Origin: CAWKGV01 sp963849305 | GTDB lineage: Bacteria; Pseudomonadota; Alphaproteobacteria; Acetobacterales; Acetobacteraceae | DNA: 64,000 bases | Assembly: GCA_963849305.1 (NCBI GenBank) | Contig: CAWKGV010000023.1 | Coordinates: 269,218-333,217 of the forward strand | Direction of reading: 5' to 3' | Shown: positions 1 to 8,724 of the stretch, in pieces | How the letters are laid out: each line of letters begins with the position of its first letter | Numbering within the stretch: position 1 is the first letter of the stretch | Notes under the pieces: generated by a model | Seen by the model: only the letters and a program-made list of their open reading frames with translations | What the model was told of the DNA's origin: nothing | Database searches by the model: none | Position numbers and translations under genes: made by a program

Positions 1-518
1 CGGCCCCCTCCTCCACCCTGCGCAGCAACGAGAACACCATCATCGGCAACACCGTGCTCTACGGCGCCACCGCCGGCTATCTATTCGCCGCCGGGCAGGC
101 GGGCGAGCGGTTCGCCGTCCGCAATTCCGGCGGCCACGCGGTGGTGGAGGGCTGCGGCTCGAATGGTTGCGAATACATGACCGGCGGCGTCGCCGTGATC
201 CTGGGGCCGGTCGGCGACAATTTCGGCGCCGGCTTCACTGGCGGCATGGCGTTCGTGTACGACCCAGACAATGAGTTTGAGATGCGGGTAAACGCGGAAA
301 CGCTCACCTGGCAGCGGATCGCGAACCCGCACTGGGATCAGCTTGCGCGCGACCTGGTAGCGGCGCACGTGGCGGAGACCAGTTCCCGCTACGCCGCCAG
401 GCTGTTGCATGAGTGGGACCGGACCGTGCGGCAGATTTGGCAGGTGGTGCCGAAGGAATATGTGAAGCACCTGCCGGTTCCGCTCAACGAGCCCGAGGAG
501 GCGGCCCGGCGGGCGTGA
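1..518 (+). CDS. gltB: glutamate synthase large subunit, C-terminal part
   Basis: The reading frame is open from the window edge (codons start at base 3) and gives the last 171 residues of the NADPH-dependent glutamate synthase large chain, which makes two glutamates from glutamine and 2-oxoglutarate in the cytoplasm. The visible part is the C-terminal GXGXG beta-helix domain, with the family repeats GNTVLYGAT, AVRNSGGHAVVEG, GCEYMTGG and GDNFGAGFTGG, then the short tail ending in PKEYVKHLP. The FMN and Fe-S parts lie outside the window. No gltD follows within the visible sequence. The identification is firm; only the fragment can be assessed. Confidence 0.95.
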   Translation, partial: APSSTLRSNENTIIGNTVLYGATAGYLFAAGQAGERFAVRNSGGHAVVEGCGSNGCEYMTGGVAVILGPVGDNFGAGFTGGMAFVYDPDNEFEMRVNAETLTWQRIANPHWDQLARDLVAAHVAETSSRYAARLLHEWDRTVRQIWQVVPKEYVKHLPVPLNEPEEAARRA

Positions 519-587
519 CGGGGCGGCCAGCGGGATAGAGGCGGAGGCACTTGGCGCGACGCGGCGCGCGATGCGATACTGCCGCCA

Positions 588-1256
588 ATGCGCTACCTGT
601 ACCATCTCCCGCTGTCGCCCTTCTCGCGCAAGGTCCGCCTGGTGCTGGCGGAGAAGCGGCTGCCGTTCGAGCTGAAGCTGGAGAAATCCTGGGAGCGTCG
701 GCCGGAGTACCTGGAGCTGAACCCGGCCGGCACGGTACCGACATTGATCGAGGACAACAGCCTGGTCATTCCTGATTCGGGGGTAATCTGCGAATACTTG
801 GAAGAGGCGTATCCGGACACGCCGCTGATGGGCCGAACCTTGGCCGACCGCGTGGAGGTCCGCCGGCTCGTCGCCTGGTTCGACGGCAAGTTCGCCACCG
901 AGGTCACGCGCAACCTACTCGGCGAAAAGTTCATGAAGCGGCTAATGGGGCGCGGCATTCCGGATGCGGGCGCGATGCGCACTGGCTACACCGCGATCAA
1001 GCACCACCTGGAATATCTCGGCTGGCTGAGCGAGACGCGCCGATGGCTTGCCGGGGCCACGATCTCGCTGGCCGACTTCGCCGCCGCCGCCCATCTTTCC
1101 TCGCTCGACTTCATCGGCGACGTGGATTGGACCGTTTCGCTCCCGGCCAAGGAATGGTATGCCCGCATGAAGTCCCGGCCCAGCTTCCGCGGCCTCCTCG
1201 GCGACCGGGTGCCCGGCACCACGCCGCCCGAGCATTACACGGACTTGGATTTCTGA
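588..1256 (+). CDS. glutathione S-transferase family protein
   Basis: This 222-residue protein has the two-domain GST layout. The N-terminal thioredoxin fold (about residues 1-80) opens with LYHLPLSPFSRKVRLVLAEK, where Ser9/Ser12 would sit at the thiolate-activating position. It carries the cis-proline segment NPAGTVPTL and the ESG-like glutathione-binding motif as PDSGVICEYLEE. The helical C-terminal domain contains ISLADFAAAAHLSSLDF, the usual folding box. It should be a soluble cytoplasmic enzyme conjugating or reducing with glutathione; the substrate cannot be told. It begins 69 bp after gltB and has only a weak ribosome-binding site. Confidence 0.88.
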   Translation: MRYLYHLPLSPFSRKVRLVLAEKRLPFELKLEKSWERRPEYLELNPAGTVPTLIEDNSLVIPDSGVICEYLEEAYPDTPLMGRTLADRVEVRRLVAWFDGKFATEVTRNLLGEKFMKRLMGRGIPDAGAMRTGYTAIKHHLEYLGWLSETRRWLAGATISLADFAAAAHLSSLDFIGDVDWTVSLPAKEWYARMKSRPSFRGLLGDRVPGTTPPEHYTDLDF

Positions 1257-1262
1257 GCGGCT

Positions 1263-1278
1263 CGGGGGCGCACCCCCG
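1263..1278. terminator. GC hairpin after the GST gene (candidate terminator)
   Basis: A perfect stem CGGGGG/CCCCCG with a CGCA loop lies 7 bp after the GST stop codon. No T-run follows, so intrinsic termination is uncertain. Confidence 0.35.
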
Positions 1279-1365
1279 ATCTGGCAGCTCTCCAAGCTTG
1301 CGGATAACTCTCAACCGCGAATGCCGGCTGCGCGTTCTCTGAAGGCACTATTTGGAGAACAGTCC

Positions 1366-2145
1366 GTGGCACGATCGCGCAATCCCTCCTGCCCGCATTG
1401 TGCGGGCATCGGCCTTGCCACAGGGGTGGCCGCCGCGGCGACCCTGCTGCTCGGCCGCCCTGCGATCGCCCAGGCTCAAGTGGGCAAGGGGCACAGTCTC
1501 AAGCACCGGCTCCTGGATATGGCTGCTGCCGCCATGCAGCGGAAGCACCCGCTGAGCGCCATGAGCACATACCTGAACGGGTTTCATTTCTATGCCGATG
1601 ACATGGGCCGGCAGGTGGAGGCCCATCATTTCTGCACCCACCTGGCGCATGACATGCACCAATGCGTAATCTTCGACTCGAACAAGCCCGGCGCGCGCCT
1701 GATCGGCATTGAATACATCGTCAGCGAGGCACGCTTCCGGCGCTTGCCGGCCGACGAGAAGCGGCTTTGGCACAGCCATCATTACGAAGTGAAGTCCGGC
1801 CAGCTCGTGGCACCGGGAATCCCCGAATGGGCCGAGCACACGTATTTCGCCGACCTCGCTTCGACTTATGGCAAGACGTTCCACACCTGGCAAATCGACC
1901 GCGACGATTTCCCGCTAGGAGCGCCGCAACTGATGATGGGCTTCACGGCGGATGGCCAGACCAACCCGTCCTTATTGGAGCAGCGCGACCGCCGGCTGGG
2001 AGCGTCTTGGAGCAAGCGGCGCGAGAGCCGCGCCGACATCCCCTGGCCCGAGTTGGTGCCGGGCGCGAATGCGTGGGAGAGCGGACGGACCGTTCAGACC
2101 CGTTTGGAGGAGACCACAGCGGATGTCGGGGCGCCTGAAGGATAA
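1366..2145 (+). CDS. DUF1264 family exported protein (oil-body-associated-protein-like)
   Basis: The mature part matches the DUF1264 family, known from plant oil-body-associated proteins and many bacteria but of unknown biochemical function. Typical family stretches are GFHFYADDMGRQVEAHHFC, the histidine-rich HLAHDMHQC, and the segment LIGIEYIVSE. A hydrophobic signal segment (ATGVAAAATLLLG) followed by AIAQAQ predicts export, probably to the periplasm. I chose the GTG start at 1366 because TTTGGAG lies 8-9 bp before it and the signal peptide then has a normal length. An in-frame ATG at 1321 would add 15 residues. The N-terminus contains an unusual CPHC pair. The IS4-type element begins only 15 bp after the stop codon. 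Confidence 0.8.
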   Translation: MARSRNPSCPHCAGIGLATGVAAAATLLLGRPAIAQAQVGKGHSLKHRLLDMAAAAMQRKHPLSAMSTYLNGFHFYADDMGRQVEAHHFCTHLAHDMHQCVIFDSNKPGARLIGIEYIVSEARFRRLPADEKRLWHSHHYEVKSGQLVAPGIPEWAEHTYFADLASTYGKTFHTWQIDRDDFPLGAPQLMMGFTADGQTNPSLLEQRDRRLGASWSKRRESRADIPWPELVPGANAWESGRTVQTRLEETTADVGAPEG

Positions 2146-2160
2146 TTGCCCCGAGTGCTT

Positions 2161-3453
2161 CACTGCTGTCCGGCTCATGGCTTGCGTAGCCGTAGGCCGA
2201 GCTGGGGGTCCGGGCCGGCTCGCGGAGGCGGTGGTGGATCAAGCAGGTGATCGATCTGCTGACGAGCGAACAGGTGACCACGGATGGCGGTCAGCAGGGT
2301 GGTGGCAGAGTGCGCGGCTTGCCTTTTCGCCGCCTGCTTCACGTAGGCGAGCCGCACCAGGATGTAGGCGATCATGGCGGTCGCGATCTGGATGTGGACG
2401 GCGCTTTCGGTGCTACCCATGAAGCGGCTGATGCGCAGGTTCTGCTTGATCCACTTGAAGAACAGCTCGATTTGCCAGCGCTCTTTGTAGAGATCGGCGA
2501 TGAGCTCAGCCGGGCTGTTCAAGTCGTTGGTGAACAGGCGCGGTGTGCGGCCGGTGCTGATGCGGATGACGATCTCGCGGCCGATGCCGTCGAACGGGTT
2601 GCGCCGGCTCTTGGCGAGACGCTCGGGCAACCGGCCGGTGCGATCGGATTGCACCGCCGTGCCGGGAGAGACCGGCCGTGTTTGGACGTCGCGCAGCGGC
2701 GTGTTGCGCTTCAGTCGGGTGACGAATTCGCAGCCTTGGTCGCGCATCTGCGCCCACCAGCCGAAATCGTAGTAGCCGAGATCGAAGACGTAGATGGCGC
2801 CGGGCTCGATCGGCAGTCGCTGCTTGGCGGCGGTGATGTCGTTGACCTTGGCGGAGGTGAGGTCGAAGTAAACCGGCTGACCGGCACGGCGGTCGTAGAC
2901 CACATGGATTTTGGCGGTCGGTTCGCTGCGATGCAAACCGATCCACCTGCGCATCCGCAGACCGAGATTGACCTGCGTGCTGTCGATCAAGCGGACCACG
3001 TCGCCGATGTCGCGGCGCAAGGTGCGATGCAAGCGGGGCAGCATCGTCTGCAAAAGACTGACGAACAGACCCCGATCGCGGCGACGATTGGCATCGGCGA
3101 GCGTGGAGCGCCGCGGGGTCGCGCGGCCTATCAGCCGCAACGGGCCGCTGCCGGGAAGCAGCCCTGCCACGGTTTGCCGCAGGCGCCGTGGAAGCCGCCG
3201 AGTGCGACGCCCAGCATCGCCATCAGATGGTCCCGAGCGCCAAACGACCGCGCCGCCTCATCCACGCCGTATTCACCGGCCAGCCGCTCGAACGTGTCCC
3301 CACGGAATCTCCTGGACCAGTTGCTCGAACGCGGTAGGCTGGTGGCGCATGGCATCGGTCCCTGCTGCGGTGGATAACGTTGGCGAACGTCTCTCCCGCA
3401 GTAGAATCAATGCCATGCGCCAGAACAAGCAGAAAATGTGCCGGACAGCAGTG
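2161..3453 (-). mobile_element. IS4-family insertion sequence, inactive (about 1.29 kb)
   Basis: The element is bounded by a perfect 14-bp inverted repeat, CACTGCTGTCCGGC at 2161-2174 and its complement at 3440-3453. It encloses one minus-strand transposase gene that fills nearly the whole element, as in IS4-type elements. I could not find a convincing target duplication outside the repeats. It separates an intact DUF1264 gene from a 5'-degraded mandelate-racemase-type gene, so it may have inserted into that locus. The transposase is frameshifted, so the copy is probably immobile on its own. Confidence 0.8.
2175..3350 (-). pseudogene. IS4-family transposase, frameshifted
   Basis: The gene would encode about 390 residues: an N-terminal DUF4372-type domain (MRHQPTAFEQLVQ onward) and a DDE transposase core. 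The intact 3' frame covers 2175-3170. It shows the first aspartate in LIDSTQVNL, the second in YVFDLGYYDF, and the Y(2)R(3)E(6)K signature of IS4 in YKERWQIELFFKWIK. The N-terminal codons are in two other frames. One shift occurs near 3305, where a G-run follows the codons for QEIPWG. The other lies near 3190, between GGFHG and TVAGLLPG. The two shifts cancel, so the total length is still a multiple of three. A single programmed frameshift does not explain two shifts. Confidence 0.85.
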
Positions 3454-3534
3454 GTAAAGCCCGAGCATGACGCTCTCACTGATGGCTATCCAGCCCCCAG
3501 GATGCAGGCCCCTTGGCGCGCAGCATAGTCTGGG

Positions 3535-4225
3535 CGTCGAGCGTGCCGTTTGCCTCCAAGGTACCGCTCGCGAGCACTCGGCGGTTCGCTTGCCCCGGTG
3601 CCGGCCTACAACAGCAACGGGCTCTGGCTGATCAACGTGAAGCAGCTCGCCGATGAGTCGGCGGCGCTGATCGCCAAGAGTGTGTTCCAGGCGCTCAAAC
3701 TGCGGCTGGGGCGGGAACGCCTCGCGGATGACCTCGCCGCGATCAGCGTGGTTCGCGATGCGGTCGGTACCGAGGTCAAGCTGATGGTGGACTTCAACCA
3801 GGGCCTCAGTTTCGGCGATGCGCTTCGGCGCTGCCATGAACTGGACGAACAGGGGCTCACTTGGTTCGAGGAACCGATCGCCTACGACAACCTCGCCGGT
3901 TACGCGAGGCTGACACGGGAATTGCGGACCCCGGCTCAACTGGGCGAGAATTTCTATGGTCCGCAGGCGCTGCTCCAGGCGATTTCAAGCCGAGGCCGGC
4001 GACTACGTCATGCCCGATCTGATGCGCATCGGCGGCGTGACCGGCTGGCTCCGTTCAGCGGCGATTGCCGGTGCCGCCGGAATTGAGATGTCGAGCCATC
4101 TCTACCCAGAGTTTTCCGCCCACGTGCTGCGCGCGACCGAAACCGCGCACTGGCTGGATTGGCAGGACTGGGCTGACCCGGTGCTGGCCGAGCGCGGTCG
4201 ATCTATAAAAATCGAGCGATCTTAG
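3535..4225 (+). pseudogene. mandelate racemase/enolase-superfamily gene, truncated and frameshifted
   Basis: Two overlapping frames reconstruct the barrel domain of an enolase-superfamily enzyme that would abstract an alpha-proton from a carboxylate substrate. The first frame (to about 3985) has LKLRLGRERLADD, the metal ligand region LMVDFNQG and the second ligand region WFEEPIAYDN, then LGENFYG with a third acidic ligand. The second frame resumes with EAGDYVMPDLMRIGGVTGW and SSHLYPEFSAHVL, which holds the usual C-terminal histidine. The N-terminal capping domain is missing, and the DNA between the IS4-type element and 3550 looks like a degraded remainder of it. The neighbouring IS probably caused or accompanied the truncation. 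Confidence 0.75.
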
Positions 4226-4231
4226 GGTGTG

Positions 4232-4669
4232 TCAGATGGCCCGCGGCCGCAGTGTCCGCCCTGCGGCTTTCGGCTCGGCGTCCGCCGTCGTCTTGCCGGC
4301 CGCATGGGCCGCGCTGGGGTGACGCACCTTCGACAGCTTGCCGCTATCGCGCATCCGCTCGAACCCGGCCGTCGGCGTCGGTATTGACGCATCGTCCTGC
4401 TGCCAGTGAACGTACGACGCCTCGTCGCACCAGTGGAGTAAGCGAGGCATTGCCTTCCTGTGCGGAGCGGTGTCGCGGAACGCGCGCATCGCACGCTCGT
4501 CGGTCCAGACGGTGAATGTCCAGAACCCAAGGGGCAGCTCACCCGCGAACGCCCCGCCGAGGAATCCGGCACTCAATTGCGCCTGACGCTGGACCCGCCA
4601 GACAACGGTCGCGAATGACGGAAGAAAACGCCACCGCCGCACGTGAAGCCTGGTAACCGCCGCGATCAT
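4232..4669 (-). CDS. DUF3291-like small protein (ferredoxin-like alpha/beta barrel fold)
   Basis: The 145-residue product resembles the DUF3291 / spheroidene-monooxygenase-like group, small dimeric alpha+beta barrel proteins. The recognisable core runs from VTRLHVRRWRFLPSF through GELPLGFWTFTVWTDERAM and HRKAMPRLLHWCDEASYVHW. No catalytic role can be assigned. The C-terminal 50 residues are a low-complexity extension. The start is set by an AGGAGG at 4673-4678: it abuts the ATG at 4672 and lies 3 nt from the ATG at 4669, so one of these two is used despite the short spacing. The longer frame reaching 4750 would overlap the end of the upstream hydrolase gene. Confidence 0.6.
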   Translation of the reverse strand: MIAAVTRLHVRRWRFLPSFATVVWRVQRQAQLSAGFLGGAFAGELPLGFWTFTVWTDERAMRAFRDTAPHRKAMPRLLHWCDEASYVHWQQDDASIPTPTAGFERMRDSGKLSKVRHPSAAHAAGKTTADAEPKAAGRTLRPRAI

Positions 4670-4742
4670 CATCCTCCTAAAGCACTTCCCGCGCGAAGGT
4701 CGCTGCCGCATTAGGCCCTCGCCTAACCTTCGTCCTGCCCCC

Positions 4743-6128
4743 TTAGTCACGGACCTTCAGCGTGGCGTCCAGCCAATCGAACAGCACCTGGTTGCGCCGC
4801 TGCGGCGCGAGCGGCCCGTCGTGATAGGCGGCGCCCTCGGCGGCGGTAAAGGTCACCAGCGTCTTCGGACAGGTCAGCAGCTCGTAAAGCTGATGCCCGC
4901 CATTCGGGAAAAACTGGTCAAGCTCATACTGCGTCACGAACATCGGGGCGGTGACCCGCGCCGCGACCTCGGCCACCTGGTACTGCATCACCGTCTGACC
5001 GAAGCTCCAGAGATCGGTGAAAACCTGGCCGGCACGAGCGGCATCCAAGTATTGCGGGCCGTAGATCTCGGAGCGTTTCGCCAGCGTGAACCGATCCTGC
5101 GGCGACAGGGCCGGGATCACGTCGTGCCGCCAGATGGCGTTCACCTGCTGCTCGGTCGCCCCGTGCGCGAAAATACCCCGGATCGACGCAGGATACGCAT
5201 CCCAGGTGTAGACGAAGCCGGGGTCGGCGCAGACGGCGGCCAGCCGCTTCTCGAACGCTGCCGCGCGCGTCACCAGCGCGCCGCCGAGGCTCCATCCGGT
5301 GAGCGCGATACGGGTCGGGTCCACGTCGGGGCGCGCGGACAGAAAGTCCACGATCGGTGTGATGACTTTCTCCCAGTCCGGCCGGAACGGGATCTTCCGT
5401 TCGAACAGGGTCGAGCCCTGGCCCGGTCCCTCGAAGATCAGCGCGTTCCAGCCACGCTCGATCGCAGCGGCGCCGCCGAAGGCATACACGTCGATGTTCT
5501 GCGCATCGCTCCCGTTCATGACGATCACGGTGGGACGGCGCCCTTCCCCCCGCTTCGACGCGAGGAAATATCCCGGCAAGAAGGTATGTTCGTACGGGAT
5601 CCGCACCGGCTGAAACGGCGGATCGAACAACCGCGTCGCCGCGTTCCATTGCTGCTGCATGAGCCGATAGAGGTTGGCCTCGTTCTGCGGCGTGCTCGTC
5701 CCCAGGACGAAAAACAGAGCCTGGTCGTAATACTGCGCGGACCGCAGATAGGCCGATCGCGCGCTGGCCCGATACCCCGCGGCAAGCGCATCGTCCGCGA
5801 TCTTACCGACAGTCCGTGCCGTGCCGATGAAGCCGTCGTAGAAATTCTGGTAGCTCGCGCCGGCGGCGTTGATCGCAGTCACGGTCGCCAGGATCTCGCC
5901 CGCCTCGCCCGCGCCATAGGCCGTCTCGCCGAGCGCGAACAGTGCCTCGAAATTCATGTCCGCCTCCGCGAACAGCCGGAAGCTCGCCGACGGCGTGACG
6001 GTGGCGGCCGGCGCCTCGGCGGCGACGGCCCGCCCGCCTGCCCCGCCCCTTGCGATCGTCAGTGCCGCTCCGCCGGCCAGCGCCGATCGGCCAAACAGGG
6101 ATCTGCGGCTCAGGGTACCTGCCGACAC
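4743..6128 (-). CDS. exported alpha/beta hydrolase (FrsA/dienelactone-hydrolase-like)
   Basis: The 461-residue protein begins with a twin-arginine-like leader: SRRSLFGRSALAGG followed by an alanine-rich hydrophobic stretch and an AVAAEAP cleavage region. A helical N-terminal domain follows (about residues 45-190), then an alpha/beta hydrolase core. The nucleophile elbow is GWSLGG, and the strand IVMNGSDAQN corresponds to the oxyanion region. A late acid (YELDQFFPNGG) and the histidine in AAYHDGPL complete a plausible catalytic triad. It should hydrolyse an ester or a similar bond in the periplasm; the substrate is unknown. GTG at 6128 is supported by AAGGAGAG 5 bp upstream. It is upstream of, and probably cotranscribed with, the small DUF3291-like gene. 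Confidence 0.82.
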   Translation of the reverse strand: MSAGTLSRRSLFGRSALAGGAALTIARGGAGGRAVAAEAPAATVTPSASFRLFAEADMNFEALFALGETAYGAGEAGEILATVTAINAAGASYQNFYDGFIGTARTVGKIADDALAAGYRASARSAYLRSAQYYDQALFFVLGTSTPQNEANLYRLMQQQWNAATRLFDPPFQPVRIPYEHTFLPGYFLASKRGEGRRPTVIVMNGSDAQNIDVYAFGGAAAIERGWNALIFEGPGQGSTLFERKIPFRPDWEKVITPIVDFLSARPDVDPTRIALTGWSLGGALVTRAAAFEKRLAAVCADPGFVYTWDAYPASIRGIFAHGATEQQVNAIWRHDVIPALSPQDRFTLAKRSEIYGPQYLDAARAGQVFTDLWSFGQTVMQYQVAEVAARVTAPMFVTQYELDQFFPNGGHQLYELLTCPKTLVTFTAAEGAAYHDGPLAPQRRNQVLFDWLDATLKVRD

Positions 6129-6219
6129 ACGTCTCTCCTTGGTTACGGCCTAACCCGGTATCCGCATCAGCAACGCCTCATACGTCGCCGCTCTGATTCG
6201 AGGCCAACACGGTATACGG

Positions 6220-6952
6220 TCAACCAGAGTCGACCATTTCCATCAGGTCATCCACCTGGTTCGGCACGCCTTCGGAAAGGCGAGCTGCCGCAACAAACGG
6301 CAGCCAGCCGAGTATCCTCTCGCAACTCTCGCCGCTAACCTCCGCATAAGCGCCAACGTATGCGGACGCCAGCTCCGGGGCTGAAGGTCTAATCAGCATG
6401 TATGAACGGCAAACGTCGGCCGCGGGATCGCCCCGGCGTGCATCCAGCCAATCGACCAGTACCTCCTGGCCAAGCGGTCCCAGCACATTCAAAGGGTGGA
6501 AATCGCCATGACATAGTCGGTCACCGTCCGGCAGGACGGCCAGGCCGTTCAGCAAAGCACCCTGCCGCGTCTCACCCAGCATCTTCGTTTGCCTGATGTT
6601 GGCTGCAAGACTCGCCTTCAGACCAGCGAGCTGGGTCCCTGGATGGCCATGCACGCGCAACTGCAATAGCGCCATCCCCCTCAGATTAGGCGGGGATCAG
6701 ACTAGGCTGGCGACTCACGGCGTCAGCAAACGACGGCCCGTCCGCACGGGCCATCACCACCCCCCATCGATCGTCGATCTGTCGCACACCCCATACCGAG
6801 GGCACCGGCAATGCAAGCGACTCCACCAAGGCCAGGATCGCGGCCTCGCGAAACGCCGAGCGTTTCGGTGCTGTGGCCCGGTAAAGCTTGACAGCCAGCG
6901 CCCCACACTCGAACACCTCAGCCTCTTTGCCCGAGCCGAGACGTCTGCCCAA
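6220..6952 (-). pseudogene. aminoglycoside/choline phosphotransferase family kinase, one frameshift
   Basis: Two adjacent frames make one APH-type kinase of about 243 residues. The N-terminal half (6686-6952) has the nucleotide-binding lobe, with GRRLGSGKEAEVFECG and the lysine in LAVKLYRAT. The C-terminal half (from 6675 down) has the catalytic loop HGDFHPLNVL and the metal-binding VDWLDARRGDPAADV. The frames part near 6680 at the codons for SLIP and NLRGM. The total span of 733 bp is one base more than a multiple of three, so a single inserted base explains it. The family phosphorylates small hydroxyl compounds, and real antibiotic resistance is not implied. It could be an assembly error rather than a dead gene. 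Confidence 0.8.
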
Positions 6953-6998
6953 TGCCGGTCTGCTTATGACTGGGGCAAATCCCCGATCCGCGACGCAC

Positions 6999-8252
6999 CT
7001 ACCCCGGTATCCGCACCGGCAACGCCTTGTACCCGTGAATGAAATTCGAATAGACCCGCACCGGCTCGCCCACCACCTCGATCATCGGGAACCGGGGCAA
7101 CGCCTCCTCCCACAAGATCCGCAACTGCAACTCCGCTAGCCGGTTGCCGACGCAACGATGGATCCCGAACCCGAACGACAGATGCTGGCGCGGACGGGCG
7201 CGATCAATGATGAACCGATCCGGCTGCTCGATCGCGTCAGCGTCCCGGTTGCCCGAGATGTACCACATCACCACCTTATCGCCCGCCCGAATGCGCTTGC
7301 CGCCCAGCTCCACGTCCTCGCGCGCCGTGCGCCGCATGTGGATCACCGGCGTCTGATAGCGGATGATCTCCGGCACTAGGCGCTCGACCAACCCAGGGTC
7401 CTCCCGCAACTTACGGTATTCGTCCGGGAACTGGTGCAGCGCCAGCAGCCCGCCGGTCATCGAGTTGCGCGTGGTGTCGTTGCCGCCCACGATCAGCAGC
7501 GCCAGCGTGCCCATGAACTCGCGCAGCGGCAGATCCCGCGTCGTCTCGCCATGCGCCAGCATCGACATCAGGTCAGGCTTCGGCGGCGCCTTGGCCCGCT
7601 CGGTCAGCAGCTCGGCCATGCACTCGGCCATCTGCTTCAGCTCGGCGAACCGCTCCGCCTCGGACGACACCGGGGCGTCCGGCGCATTGACGTTGCAGAT
7701 CGCGACATCCGACCAGTAGGTGAGCTGGCGTCGCTCCTCCCAGGGATAATCGAACAAGGTGGCGAGCATCTGCGTGGTCAGCTCGATCGAGACCCGGTCC
7801 ACCCAGTCGAAGGTTTCGTTGCGCGGCAAACCATCCAGGATGCGCCCGGTGCGCTCGCGGATCGTCGCCTCCATGTTGGCGAGGTTCGCCGGTGCCACGA
7901 TCGGGCTCACCACCTTGCGCTGCTCGTCGTGCCGGGGCGGGTCCATGCGGATGAAGCTCGGCCGCTCCATATCCTTCGGCTGGTCCTCGATCTGGATGCC
8001 GCCCAGATCGGAGGCCGAGGAATAGATGCCGTGGTTCACCTCGACATGCATGATGTCCTTGTACTTGCTCACCGCCCAGTACGGGCCGAACGGGCTGTCG
8101 GGGAAGAAATGCACTGGGTCTTCGCGCCGCAGCCGCTCGAAATAAGGGTACCAGGTGTCGTCCTCGTAGATCCGCGGGTCGCTGACATCGAGTTCATCGA
8201 GTGGGATCGAACCGATGTCCCGCGTGGGGTCGGCATGGACCGGCGCGTTCAT
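6999..8252 (-). CDS. cytochrome P450
   Basis: This 417-residue soluble bacterial P450 is complete. The I-helix oxygen-activation motif is GGNDTTRNS. The K-helix ExxR is EIIR, and the heme-binding loop is FGFGIHRCVG with the proximal cysteine at residue 367. It would insert one atom of O2 into an organic substrate using electrons from a ferredoxin system, but no ferredoxin or ferredoxin reductase gene is adjacent, so partners must be encoded elsewhere. The substrate class is not evident, although the general pattern is like terpene- or fatty-acid-hydroxylating bacterial class I enzymes. The ATG at 8252 starts MNAPVHADP. The reading frame and length are normal. Confidence 0.93.
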   Translation of the reverse strand: MNAPVHADPTRDIGSIPLDELDVSDPRIYEDDTWYPYFERLRREDPVHFFPDSPFGPYWAVSKYKDIMHVEVNHGIYSSASDLGGIQIEDQPKDMERPSFIRMDPPRHDEQRKVVSPIVAPANLANMEATIRERTGRILDGLPRNETFDWVDRVSIELTTQMLATLFDYPWEERRQLTYWSDVAICNVNAPDAPVSSEAERFAELKQMAECMAELLTERAKAPPKPDLMSMLAHGETTRDLPLREFMGTLALLIVGGNDTTRNSMTGGLLALHQFPDEYRKLREDPGLVERLVPEIIRYQTPVIHMRRTAREDVELGGKRIRAGDKVVMWYISGNRDADAIEQPDRFIIDRARPRQHLSFGFGIHRCVGNRLAELQLRILWEEALPRFPMIEVVGEPVRVYSNFIHGYKALPVRIPG

Positions 8253-8296
8253 GGCGTTGCTCCCTGAGTTATCGCGCCAGCACTAGCACTCCCGTT

Positions 8297-8312
8297 CCCC
8301 TTGCGAGAGGGG
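8297..8312. repeat. REP-like hairpin with GCGA loop
   Basis: CCCCTT and GAGGGG flank a GCGA tetraloop between two minus-strand genes. Its C-rich/G-rich arms resemble the elements near 20905-20965 and 53946-53969. Confidence 0.45.
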
Positions 8313-8338
8313 GCTGGGGGGAGGCGAGATCGAACGCC

Positions 8339-8660
8339 TCAATCCCCGCCAACCAGCGCCGCCTCCGCTGTCCGGACCGCTTGCAGCGGCAGGGCGGCGC
8401 GACCGACCACGCGAGGGCCGACGCAGGCCAGCCAGTCGGCCCCGTCCGGGGGGCTGGGGCGAAGCTCGATCACCTTGGCATCGGCGTCAAGGGCCACCGC
8501 CCGGGTACTGGCGCCAATTGGCCCAGATCGGGCCGGGCAAGCGCACCACCCGCGCGATCGCCTCGCCTGTGTCGTCCAGGCCGATCCATTCCAGGGTCCG
8601 GGCGATGCCGGCCCCGCCGTCCGAGCGACCCCGCGTCCAGTGAAGGCGGGGCGCTGGCAT
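8339..8660 (-). pseudogene. small unknown gene downstream of EF-G, one frameshift
   Basis: I do not recognise the family. An ATG at 8660 opens a frame MPAPRLHWTRGRSDGG, then GIARTLEWIGLDDTGEA and VVRLPGPIWA. Near 8520 the meaningful frame moves by one base and continues IGASTRAVALDADAKVIE, then DGADWLACVGPRVVGRAAL, to a stop at 8339. The span of 322 bp is 107 codons plus one base, which is exactly what a single inserted base would give. The repaired product would be a soluble protein of about 106 residues with no signal peptide. It lies 64 bp after the EF-G stop codon on the same strand and may be cotranscribed with it. It may be a real gene with an assembly error. Confidence 0.5.
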
Positions 8661-8724
8661 TCAGTGGCCTGCCGTCATGCGAAGTCCCCGGCCATCAGGC
8701 TCCTTGGGGTCATGGCGCCGCGCA

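Noticed and set aside
2175..3350. Programmed ribosomal frameshift in the transposase
   Set aside because: There are two separate shifts and no slippery A-rich heptamer at either place, so decay or sequence error is simpler.
2247..3377. Long plus-strand frame of 376 codons over the transposase
   Set aside because: It is antisense to the IS4-type transposase, which has all family motifs; the antisense frame has none.
4821..6338. 505-codon plus-strand frame
   Set aside because: Antisense shadow of the exported hydrolase; composition is Arg/Gly/His-rich without any motif.
6220..6952. Aminoglycoside resistance gene
   Set aside because: The kinase fold is broad and acts on many substrates; nothing in the sequence or context shows antibiotic specificity, and the frame is broken.
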